This document shows, piece after piece, positions 1 through 7,044 of a stretch of DNA of 64,000 nucleotides. The notes below the pieces were generated by a model. That model was not told where the DNA came from, searched no databases, and saw only the letters and a list, made by a program, of their open reading frames with translations. The position numbers and the translations under genes are program-made. Source of the DNA: Ensifer sp. USDA 6670 (GTDB lineage: Bacteria > Pseudomonadota > Alphaproteobacteria > Rhizobiales > Rhizobiaceae); NCBI GenBank assembly GCA_000421085.1, contig ATWE01000007.1, positions 1-64,000 of the forward strand, given 5' to 3'. Position 1 is the first letter of the stretch, and each line of letters starts with the position of its first letter.

Positions 1-95
1 ATCGCTGCCGTCAGCGACGTCTTGCCATGGTCAACGTGGCCAATCGTGCCAATGTTGACGTGCGGCTTATTGCGCTCAAATTTGCTCTTTGCCAT
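1..95 (-). CDS. tuf: elongation factor Tu, N-terminal 31 codons (cut by window start)
   Basis: The minus strand starting with ATG at 95 encodes [20 protein letters not shown] followed by [12 protein letters not shown]. This is the EF-Tu N-terminus and includes the G1/P-loop GHVDHGKT that binds GTP phosphates. EF-Tu is the cytoplasmic GTPase that delivers aminoacyl-tRNA to the ribosome. Only the first 31 residues lie in the window, so paralogue identity (rhizobia usually carry two tuf genes) cannot be decided. It lies downstream of tRNA-Gly and tRNA-Tyr on the same strand, an order like the tufB tRNA operon of enterobacteria, so co-transcription with the tRNAs is likely but not proven. The 262 bases between tRNA-Gly and the start show no other gene. 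Confidence 0.97.
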
Positions 96-357
96 GGGTA
101 CGCTTCCTGTGGTCAAATCTGATGGATCAGCCGGCGGGGCCGGTTTGTCGAGCCGTTTAAGGGTTTCGTCGCATTTGCGCAAGACTTAATTGCGTGCGCC
201 GGAACGGCAAGGTCTCGCCTCTTTAGAAAGGCAGTGACAAGCGGCAGCAGAATCACCCAAAGCGTAACGCCTCAGGACGAAATAACGAGCGCGAACAGCC
301 ACATGCGGCGCAAACCTAAACCGCAGCGGAATTTTTGCGATGCTTTGAAAAAGAAGC

Positions 358-431
358 TGGAGCGGGTAGCGGGAATCGAACCCGCGTATTCAGCTTGGAA
401 GGCTGCTGCTCTACCATTGAGCTATACCCGC
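358..431 (-). tRNA. tRNA-Gly (anticodon TCC)
   Basis: Read on the minus strand, the sequence from 431 folds into a full cloverleaf. It has the 7-bp acceptor stem GCGGGTA/TACCCGC, a D-arm GCTC...GAGC, an anticodon arm with TTCCAAG (anticodon TCC), a T-arm with GGTTCGATTCC, discriminator T and an encoded CCA at 358-360. It reads glycine GGA/GGG codons. It lies 23 bases after tRNA-Tyr and upstream of tuf. Confidence 0.96.
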
Positions 432-454
432 GGGCCTTCGATCCTGAAGCAGAA

Positions 455-539
455 TGGTGGAGGGAGTTGGATTTGAACCAACGTAGGCTGAGCCAACGGA
501 TTTACAGTCCGTCCCCTTTAACCACTCGGGCATCCCTCC
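455..539 (-). tRNA. tRNA-Tyr (anticodon GTA)
   Basis: On the minus strand from 539, the acceptor stem GGAGGGA pairs with TCCCTCC. The anticodon loop reads CTGTAAA (anticodon GTA). There is a long class II variable arm, a T-loop GGTTCAAATCC, discriminator A and an encoded CCA at 455-457. The 85-base length fits a class II tRNA. It is the first gene of the probable tRNA-Tyr, tRNA-Gly, tuf unit. Confidence 0.96.
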
Positions 540-755
540 ATTTTTCTGTCGGGATCAATCGACCAAGCATTTGAGATCGCGTAAGAACCGGCGTCGTTTG
601 TCGCCGCCCCTCGATCTGCGCCGGGTATATGACCGCCTGCATTCGTCCTGTCAACACGGCGAAATGCAAATTTTCAGAATTTCTCCACAGCCGGCCGCAG
701 CGGCGATTTTCCGAAATCAGTTTCAACCCGAGGCGAAGCTCACTATAAGACCGGC

Positions 756-1631
756 ATGAGCAAGGACAAGACCGGCGACAAGAGCGCCAGAGACACCCAT
801 TATGCAAATCTTCGCCGCGCGCACCGGGACGCAAGGCGCGAACGCGGCGAGATTCCGACTCCGCGCCAGGACAAGCGCGGAAAGCTGTCCGCCGACTGGA
901 AGCCGCCGGCACTCGCCCCAGACCAGGTGCTCCTCTACGGCCTGCACACGGTCCGCGCCGCCCTCGACAATCCGGAGCGCCGCATCATCCGCCTCTCGGT
1001 CACGCAAAACGCCGCCGCACGCCTGGAGCTCGGAGATCTCACTGCGCTCCCCTTCCCGACCGAGACCGTATCGCCGCAGGAGCTTGACCGGGTACTCGGG
1101 CCCGATGCCATTCACCAGGGCGTGATGCTGGAGACGCAGCCTCTGCCGCACCGCAAGCTCGGAGCTCTTCGCGACTGCCCCTTGATTCTCGTTCTCGATC
1201 AGGTGACCGACCCCCACAATGTCGGAGCGATCATGCGCTCGGCGGTCGCCTTCGACGCAGGCGCCCTCATTACGACGATGCGCCACAGTCCAACCGAATC
1301 AGGTGTGTTGGCGAAATCGGCCTCGGGCGCGCTGGAACTCATTCCTTATATTCAGATCACCAATCTCGCCGACACCCTCGAAGAGCTCCACGAACTCGGC
1401 TTCATGACGATCGGCCTCGATTCCGAGGGACCGCAGCCGCTCGAAGGCACGTTCGCCGGCGACAAGATCGCGCTCGTGCTCGGATCGGAGGGCAAGGGCC
1501 TGCGCCAGAAGACTCGGCAGACGGTCAAGGCACTCGCCCGCCTCGACATGCCCGGCGCGATCAAGTCGCTGAACGTGTCGAATGCCGCCGCAATCGCGAT
1601 GTACGCGGCAAGACATCATCTTAGGGGATAG
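756..1631 (+). CDS. rlmB: SpoU/TrmH-family RNA 2'-O-methyltransferase (RlmB-like)
   Basis: This 291-residue protein has a basic N-terminal extension of about 55 residues rich in Arg and Lys. A SpoU substrate-binding domain follows (about 58-130, beginning LLYGLHTV), then the knotted SPOUT catalytic domain. The three SpoU motifs are visible: NVGAIMRSA (motif 1, with the catalytic Arg), VLGSEGKGL (motif 2) and SLNVSNAAAIAMY (motif 3). Members of TrmH group 3 methylate a ribose 2'-OH in 23S rRNA (G2251 for RlmB) or a tRNA, using S-adenosylmethionine. The exact target cannot be read from sequence. Its last 11 bases overlap a convergent small gene. Confidence 0.85.
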   Translation: MSKDKTGDKSARDTHYANLRRAHRDARRERGEIPTPRQDKRGKLSADWKPPALAPDQVLLYGLHTVRAALDNPERRIIRLSVTQNAAARLELGDLTALPFPTETVSPQELDRVLGPDAIHQGVMLETQPLPHRKLGALRDCPLILVLDQVTDPHNVGAIMRSAVAFDAGALITTMRHSPTESGVLAKSASGALELIPYIQITNLADTLEELHELGFMTIGLDSEGPQPLEGTFAGDKIALVLGSEGKGLRQKTRQTVKALARLDMPGAIKSLNVSNAAAIAMYAARHHLRG

Positions 1632-1905
1632 GAGCCGACGGGACGATCGTCACGGCGAGCCCGGCCGTCGGACAGCCGTCCCGCAATCTTTTCCATGTCG
1701 TGACGTTGAGGTTCATTTCGCAACGCGCGAGATAGGAGAGATCGCCGATGCGAATGCAGGCAGTCTGCCCGAGTTCGTATTTCGCTCCGTCGCGGTGACG
1801 GCAGGTGCACTGCCCGCCCGGCGCAGACGCGGAAACACTTCCGGCCGTCAGGGCGACGGCCGTGAGCGACAACGCCAGAAACCGCAGGGCGCGCACGCAT
1901 TTCAT
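1621..1905 (-). CDS. small secreted Cys-rich protein, unknown function
   Basis: This 94-residue ORF has a clear Sec signal peptide: a basic start MKCVRALRF, a hydrophobic core LALSLTAVALTAG and a likely cleavage near SVSA-SAPGG. The mature part of about 68 residues holds five cysteines (CTC, TAC, RCE, GCP), suggesting a disulfide-stabilised periplasmic protein. I do not recognise the family. It converges on the rRNA methyltransferase gene, and the two 3' ends overlap by 11 bases. GC content and codon use look like the neighbours. The signal peptide supports it as a real gene rather than a shadow frame. Confidence 0.7.
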   Translation of the reverse strand: MKCVRALRFLALSLTAVALTAGSVSASAPGGQCTCRHRDGAKYELGQTACIRIGDLSYLARCEMNLNVTTWKRLRDGCPTAGLAVTIVPSAPIP

Positions 1906-1948
1906 ACCCGACAGAATAGCGCAGTTTCGACCCGATCAGAAACGGAGA

Positions 1949-1974
1949 ATGCCGGCTGATCGCTCGGCCGGCAT
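1949..1974 (-). terminator. hairpin downstream of azoR, weak terminator candidate
   Basis: ATGCCGGC and GCCGGCAT form an 8-bp perfect stem with a 10-base loop about 40 bases past the azoR stop codon. There is no strong T-run on the minus strand after the stem, so it may only protect the 3' end or assist Rho-dependent termination. Confidence 0.3.
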
Positions 1975-2013
1975 CCTCCGCAACGAACCGGCGCCGCAGC
2001 GCCGGCCGAATGA

Positions 2014-2634
2014 TTAGCTCGCGAGCTTGAGAACGTTACCTTCGGCAATCGTCTTTTCGGCTTCGGCGATGGCGAACTGCTTCTGGTCGGCACCGAGATT
2101 CAGGCCCTCTGCGCGGATGAACTCGATGTCCGTTATGCCGAAGAAACCGAAGACCGACCGCAGATAGGTTTCCTGGTGGTCCATGGCGGAAGCCGGGGCG
2201 ACCGAGTAATGACCGCCACGGGTGGAGGCGACGATCAGCTTCTTGCCCTTGGCGAGGCCTTCCGGTCCTGCTTCGGTATAGCGGAACGTTTTGCCGGCAA
2301 CGGCCAAACGGTCGATCCACGCCTTGAGCTGGCTCGGGATCGAGAAGTTGTACATCGGCGCACCGACGACGACCGTGTCGGCAGCCAGGAATTCCTCGAG
2401 CATCTGGCGGCCGATGCGAACGTCGGCGGCCAAAGCGGCGTCGACACCTTCGAGATCTGCAGGCGCCATGATCTGTGCGCCGGTCAGGTGCGGAACGCGT
2501 TCGGATGCGAGATCCCGATAGGTGATCTCTGCATCGGGCCGGTCGGCCTTGAGCTGCGAGACGATTGCCGACGTCAGGCGGCGGGAGACGGAGTGTTCGC
2601 CGAGAATGCCGGAGTCGATGTGAAGGATTTTCAT
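2014..2634 (-). CDS. azoR: FMN-dependent NADH-azoreductase
   Basis: This 206-residue flavodoxin-like protein begins MKILHIDSG. It carries the FMN phosphate-binding segment after strand 1 (SGILGEHSVSR), the conserved GAPMYNFSIPSQLKAWID around residues 93-110 and the STRGGHYS loop near 140, all hallmarks of the AzoR/AcpD family. These dimeric cytosolic enzymes use NADH and FMN to reduce azo compounds and quinones two electrons at a time, probably as quinone detoxification. I chose ATG 2634 over ATG 2643 because the protein family begins at MK. It is divergent from a LysR-type regulator across 207 bases that contain two palindromes, so control by that regulator is likely. Confidence 0.93.
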   Translation of the reverse strand: MKILHIDSGILGEHSVSRRLTSAIVSQLKADRPDAEITYRDLASERVPHLTGAQIMAPADLEGVDAALAADVRIGRQMLEEFLAADTVVVGAPMYNFSIPSQLKAWIDRLAVAGKTFRYTEAGPEGLAKGKKLIVASTRGGHYSVAPASAMDHQETYLRSVFGFFGITDIEFIRAEGLNLGADQKQFAIAEAEKTIAEGNVLKLAS

Positions 2635-2718
2635 TGGAAGCACCTTTGTTTGCGTTGCGGTGCATCACATATGATCTGCAAACAATACTTCGATAAGTCA
2701 GCGAATATTTGACATTCC

Positions 2719-2768
2719 GTTTCCCCAGGGAAACAATTCGGCATATATCGCGAACAGGTGGCCACCTG
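2719..2768. promoter_or_regulatory. azoR/LysR intergenic operator candidates
   Basis: Two dyads lie between the divergent genes. GTTTCCC-CA-GGGAAAC is at 2719-2734, and the perfect 14-base palindrome CAGGTGGCCACCTG is at 2755-2768. TTGACA at 2709-2714 could be a -35 element facing the regulator. LysR proteins bind such dyads near divergent promoters; which dyad is used here is inference. Confidence 0.4.
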
Positions 2769-2841
2769 GGCTCCGCTCGTCACCCTCCAATCGACGAGGA
2801 GCCGCACCAATCGTCGATACCGCCTTTGATGGGAGGCACTC

Positions 2842-3783
2842 ATGCAGGATCTCAACGATATCGCGCTATTCGCCGCAGTCGTCAAACATAATGGCTTCAG
2901 CGCCGCCGCGCGCGACCTGAACGTGCCGAAATCCAAGCTCAGCAAACATGTTGCACGTTTGGAGGAGCAATTGGGTGTGCGTCTGCTCGAGCGCTCGACG
3001 CGCAAGCTTCGGATGACCGAAATCGGCCGGGTCTTTTACGAGCACGCCCAGGGGTTGCTCGACGGCGTGGCCGCAGCCGAAGCCGAGATCGCCGCAGTGC
3101 GCGCCGAGCCGACGGGCGTCGTCCGGCTCGCCTGTCCTATCGGCTTCACACCGATGCTCGCCGACATCCTGCCCGCCTTTCACCGCCGATATCCGGGTGT
3201 CCGCCTGTTGATCACCGCCTCCAACCGGCGGATCGATCTCATCGAGGAACGGATCGACGTGGCCTTGCGCGCGCGCGACCAGCTCGACACCGACAGCCAG
3301 CTGATCGTCCGAAAATTCGGCGAGGTGCGAGAACGCCTCGCCGCCAGCCCGACCCTTCTCGCACGCGTCGGCGAGATCACGACCGACAATCTCTCGCAAA
3401 TGCCGACGCTGTCGATGAACGAAGAGCATCCCAATGATGTCTGGCGGCTCGTACACGCAACCGGGGGAACGATCGAGATCGCTCACCGGCCCGTCGTCGG
3501 CTGCAGCGATTTCCTGATCCTCGAGCGCGCGGCCATCGAAGGCATGGGCATCGCGCTGCTGCCCGACCATATTTGCGAGCGCGCCTTCCGAACCGGCGCC
3601 CTTGTTCCGGTCCTGCCGGAATGGACCTCCGGCAACGTCATGGTCCACCTCGTCTTCCCCTCGCGCCACGGCCTGCTGCCCGCGACCCGCGCCCTCATCG
3701 ACTTTCTGGCGGAAAATCTGATCAAGGCGCTGGAGCGCTGCCGCGAGGTCGACCCGAGGCCAGCCGCGTCGTTCGACATTTGA
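2842..3783 (+). CDS. LysR-family transcriptional regulator
   Basis: This 313-residue protein has an N-terminal winged helix-turn-helix (about residues 3-62; FAAVVKHNGFSAAARDL then KSKLSKHVARLEEQLG) and a C-terminal periplasmic-binding-like effector domain (about 90-295; GVVRLACPIGF opens it). The start ATG 2842 follows GGGAGG at good spacing. It is divergent from azoR, and LysR regulators often control the divergently transcribed gene, so the probable role is inducer-dependent control of azoR in response to a quinone or other electrophile. The effector is not deducible from sequence. It ends before a GC-rich inverted repeat (AGGCGCC/GGCGCCT, 3836-3853) that has no T-run. Confidence 0.9.
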   Translation: MQDLNDIALFAAVVKHNGFSAAARDLNVPKSKLSKHVARLEEQLGVRLLERSTRKLRMTEIGRVFYEHAQGLLDGVAAAEAEIAAVRAEPTGVVRLACPIGFTPMLADILPAFHRRYPGVRLLITASNRRIDLIEERIDVALRARDQLDTDSQLIVRKFGEVRERLAASPTLLARVGEITTDNLSQMPTLSMNEEHPNDVWRLVHATGGTIEIAHRPVVGCSDFLILERAAIEGMGIALLPDHICERAFRTGALVPVLPEWTSGNVMVHLVFPSRHGLLPATRALIDFLAENLIKALERCREVDPRPAASFDI

Positions 3784-3923
3784 GGTGTTGTTTCGTACCT
3801 CCCGCGCATATCCGCCTCGAAACCAAGCGTTCTCGAGGCGCCTATGGGCGCCTATGATCGGCATAGGGAGGTACTTGGCGAAATCCGGGGGACTTCAAGA
3901 TGAGTAACGCGCTGAATAAGATA

Positions 3924-3999
3924 TGGTGCCCCCAGAGAGACTCGAACTCCCGACCTACTGATTACAAATCAGCCGCTCTACCAACTGAGCTATAAGGGC
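3924..3999 (-). tRNA. tRNA-Thr (anticodon TGT)
   Basis: On the minus strand from 3999, the acceptor stem GCCCTTA pairs with TGGGGGC through two G-T wobbles. The D-arm is GCTCAGTTGGTAGAGC, the anticodon loop is TTTGTAA (anticodon TGT), the T-arm has GTTCGAGTC, the discriminator is A, and CCA is encoded at 3924-3926. The length of 76 bases is standard. Confidence 0.97.
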
Positions 4000-4193
4000 A
4001 TATTAGCGCTGGGAGTTACCATATTCTCCCCCGGTGTAAAGCAAAAATGCAGCTTCTCCCAATTTTTCGGGTGCGTTCGCGCCGAGGCCGTGCCAGAAAA
4101 AGCGACCGTGGCGGTCTACAGCGCCACCCGCCTGATTGACGCGAAAACAAGCGGAAGCGCCCCTGCCCCCGCAATGACAGACGGACTGAGTTC

Positions 4194-4967
4194 ATGGCCC
4201 GCAACTTCAACTCCCTCGCCTTCATCGCATCGCCGGCAGAAGAAGCGCAGAAGGCGGCCGAGGATCTCAGGGCCGTCTATGGGGATCATGATGCGGACAA
4301 GGCTGACGTGATCGTGGCGCTCGGCGGCGACGGCTTCATGCTGCACACGCTGCACAGGACGATGAATACCGGCAAGCTCGTCTACGGGATGAACCGCGGC
4401 TCGGTCGGGTTCCTGATGAACCGCTACAGCACCGAGAACCTGCATCAGCGCATCGCCAATGCGGACGAAAACGCATTTCATCCGCTGGAGATGCGCACCA
4501 CGGACGTCAACGGCGACAAGTTCACCGCGCTTGCCATCAACGAGGTTTACCTTTTCCGTCAGTCCTACCAGGCCGCGAAGCTGAAGGTCATCGTGGACGG
4601 AAAGACGCGGCTCGACGAATTGACCTGCGACGGGCTGCTTCTGGCGACCCCTGCGGGCTCCACCGCCTATAATCTTTCTGCGCACGGGCCGATCCTGCCG
4701 CTGGAAGCGCCGCTTCTGGCGTTGACGCCCGTCAGCCCCTTCCGGCCGCGGCGCTGGCGCGGGGCGCTGTTGCCGAATCACGTGACGGTGGACATCGAAA
4801 TCCTCGAGGCCGACAAGCGACCGGTCAACGCCGTGGCCGATCACCAGGAAGTCAAGTCCGTCGTGCATGTCCGCATCGCCGAATCGGAGAAGCTCACTGC
4901 GCGGATTCTTTCGGATCCGGACCATTCCTGGTCCGATCGCATCCTGGCCGAGCAGTTCTCCAATTGA
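4194..4967 (+). CDS. nadK: NAD kinase
   Basis: This 257-residue cytosolic enzyme phosphorylates NAD+ to NADP+ using ATP or polyphosphate. The diagnostic GGDG (ALGGDGFMLHTLH, about residues 44-56) is present. So are NEVYLFR (NE/D motif, about 117), the TPAGSTAYNLSAHGPILP glycine-rich segment (about 153-170) and a substrate-pocket ending RRWRG. The length matches short proteobacterial NadK proteins. ATG 4194 gives the expected N-terminus; the upstream SD is weak. It is transcribed away from tRNA-Thr and followed closely by a secreted protein gene in the same direction. Confidence 0.95.
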   Translation: MARNFNSLAFIASPAEEAQKAAEDLRAVYGDHDADKADVIVALGGDGFMLHTLHRTMNTGKLVYGMNRGSVGFLMNRYSTENLHQRIANADENAFHPLEMRTTDVNGDKFTALAINEVYLFRQSYQAAKLKVIVDGKTRLDELTCDGLLLATPAGSTAYNLSAHGPILPLEAPLLALTPVSPFRPRRWRGALLPNHVTVDIEILEADKRPVNAVADHQEVKSVVHVRIAESEKLTARILSDPDHSWSDRILAEQFSN

Positions 4968-5045
4968 AATCACACGTTGCAGGACCGATATGGTATGATC
5001 GCGTGCGGTAGCGTGCCTCGCGGTCCCGGCGTAAGGATATCCACA

Positions 5046-5546
5046 ATGCACAAGGCCCTGCTCATAGCGCTCTGCCTGACCCTGCCCGCAGGCGGATTGT
5101 GCGCCCAGGAAAGCGACCTCCTGCCACCGAACGTCATCTTCGTGACGAGCACGGGCTTTTGGGAGGAGAGCGGGGGCGCGCTGCAGCCGGACGAAAGCAC
5201 GGATGGCGGCGACAGTGCGAAGACTGCGGCGCCCGGTGGGCGGCGCGGCTATTATAAACTGATTGCCATTCGTCAGGAGGACGGCACCGCGCAGGTCCAT
5301 CTGCAGCAGATCGCCTCCACTCCTACCGGCCCCGAGGTGGTTTCCTCCGCGGAACTCGAGGAATTCACGGCGCTGAAACCCTATGTCACCGATATTCGCC
5401 CCGAAACCTCGACGGGGATCACGCCGCAGCCGGGAATGTTTGCGACGGTCTATCTCAAGACCGACGCTGGCGCGACCGAGCCCGAGTCCTGGACGGTACT
5501 CATAGACGACCTCGGGGACATAAAGATCGAGCGGGCGACGAATTGA
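5046..5546 (+). CDS. secreted protein, unknown function
   Basis: This 166-residue protein begins MHKALLIALCLTLPAGGLCA, a typical signal peptide with likely cleavage after LCA. The mature part is acidic and starts QESDLLPPNVIFVTSTGFW. It has no catalytic motif I can name, no cysteine pair and no transmembrane segment. The start was placed at ATG 5046 rather than the in-frame ATG at 4977 because an AAGGA sits about 8 bases upstream and only this start gives the signal peptide at the N-terminus. It may share a transcript with nadK (78-base gap). I do not recognise the family. Confidence 0.75.
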   Translation: MHKALLIALCLTLPAGGLCAQESDLLPPNVIFVTSTGFWEESGGALQPDESTDGGDSAKTAAPGGRRGYYKLIAIRQEDGTAQVHLQQIASTPTGPEVVSSAELEEFTALKPYVTDIRPETSTGITPQPGMFATVYLKTDAGATEPESWTVLIDDLGDIKIERATN

Positions 5547-5572
5547 GGGTCAAAGATGTGAGCACTGAACTT

Positions 5573-5760
5573 CGCCCCCTCATCCGCCTGCCGGCACCTT
5601 CTCCCCGCAAGCGGGGCGAAGGGACAAGCCGCAAAAGTCCAGCCCCCTTTCCATCATAGAAGGAGCATAGGACCGGCGTAGAAGGAGCACAGGGCGGACC
5701 CGCATGTCCCTTCTCCCCGTCAGAACGGGGAGAAGGTCGCGGCAGCGGGATGAGGGGCGG
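5573..5760. repeat. rhizobial intergenic mosaic element (RIME1-like)
   Basis: Two roughly 50-base modules stand in inverted orientation. The left has CCCCTCATCCGCCTGCCGGC then CACCTTCTCCCCGC and a GCGGGG complement. The right has CCCTTCTCCCCG, CGGGGAGAAGG and GGGATGAGGGGCG. Each module also contains its own palindrome, and about 75 bases of unrelated sequence separate them. The layout and the CTTCTCCCC/GGGGAGAAG core match what is known of RIME1 repeats in Rhizobiaceae. It lies between two converging genes (3' ends of the secreted protein gene and prfB), a usual site for such elements. Confidence 0.7.
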
Positions 5761-5814
5761 CTTTCCGCGTAGACCGAACGCCGCGCATGCGCCTTAACCC
5801 CGGGGCAAAGGCTA

Positions 5815-6946
5815 TCAGCTCAGGTCGTCGACGGCCGCATCCGCGCCGCCGCTGACGCGATGCGCAAGGGCTGCCTCCATGAACTCGTTCAGTTCACCGT
5901 CGAGCACGTCGCCGGGGCTGGTGCTTTCGACGCCTGTCCTCAGGTCCTTCACCAGCTGGTAGGGCTGCAGGACGTAGGAGCGGATCTGGTGGCCCCAGCC
6001 GATATCGGTCTTCGATGCCGCCTCGGCGTTGGCCGCCTCCTCGCGCTTCTTCAATTCGGCCTCGTAAAGCCGCGCACGAAGCATGTCCCATGCCTTGGCG
6101 CGGTTCTTGTGCTGCGAGCGTTCCTGCTGGCACTGCACCACGATGCCGCTCGGCATATGCGTGATGCGCACGGCCGAATCGGTGGTGTTGACGTGCTGAC
6201 CGCCGGCGCCCGAGGAACGGTAGGTATCGATCCGGCAATCGCTTTCGTTGATGTCGATCTGGATCGATTCGTCCACCACGGGATAGACCCAGATGGACGA
6301 AAAGGACGTATGACGGCGAGCGTTGCTGTCATAGGGAGAAATGCGGACGAGGCGATGCACGCCCGATTCCGTCTTCAGCCAGCCATAGGCATTGTGCCCC
6401 TTGACGAGGAGCGTGGCGGATTTGATGCCCGCTTCTTCCCCGTCCTGTATTTCCATGAGCTCGACCTTGTAGCCCTGGCGTTCGGCCCATCGGGTATACA
6501 TGCGAAGCAGCATGTTCGCCCAGTCCTGGCTTTCCGTGCCGCCGGCGCCCGAATGGACTTCGAGATAGGTGTCGTTCTGGTCGGCCTCGCCCGAAAGCAT
6601 GGCCTCGACCTGCTTCTTCGCCGCCTCGCCGCGCAGTTGGCGAAGCGCTTCCTCGGCCTCCGAGACGATCGCCGAATCGCCCTCCTCTTCACCGAGTTCG
6701 ATGAGCTCGATGTTGTCGTTGAGCTGCTGCTCGAAGCGGCGCAGGCCATTGATGCCGTCGTCGAGCTGCTGGCGCTCCCGCATCAGTTTCTGCGCCTCGG
6801 CCGCGTCGTTCCAGAGCGCCGGATCTTCCGCCTTGTTGTTCAACCAGTCCAGTCGTCTTACCGCCTGATCCCAGTCAAAGATGCCTCCTCAGCAGGCTTA
6901 TGGCCTGCTTGATTTCGTCGACGATGTTCTCAATTTCGCTGCGCAT
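5815..6946 (-). CDS. prfB: peptide chain release factor 2, with programmed +1 frameshift
   Basis: RF2 recognises UGA and UAA stop codons and triggers peptide release. The gene is in two frames. ATG 6946 opens 23 codons ending CTT at 6880-6878, directly followed by in-frame TGA (6877-6875). A +1 slip on CTT then continues GAC TGG GAT in the main frame to the stop at 5815, giving about 376 residues. The GGQ catalytic loop ([17 protein letters not shown]) and the stop-codon-reading SPF-type region are in the second part. Rapid shift when RF2 is scarce autoregulates synthesis, as known for E. coli prfB. It lies downstream of PBP1A on the same strand. A downstream TTG at 6843 is not the real start. 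Confidence 0.95.
6875..6889 (-). promoter_or_regulatory. prfB +1 frameshift site
   Basis: On the minus strand this reads AGGAGG-CAT-CTT-TGA, followed by C. It contains an internal Shine-Dalgarno (6889-6884) three bases before the slippery CTT, then the poor-context stop TGAC. The spacing is identical to the classical prfB recoding signal (SD, 3 bases, CUU UGA C). RF2 level decides between termination after 23 codons and frameshifting. Confidence 0.95.
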
Positions 6947-7044
6947 GATCCTGCTTCTTCAGGTGATTTTTCGAACGTGACGGTCAAATAGCGATGCCCG
7001 CCGCCGATGTAAAGGCGACGGGCATTGCGCGCAATGGAAAGGGG

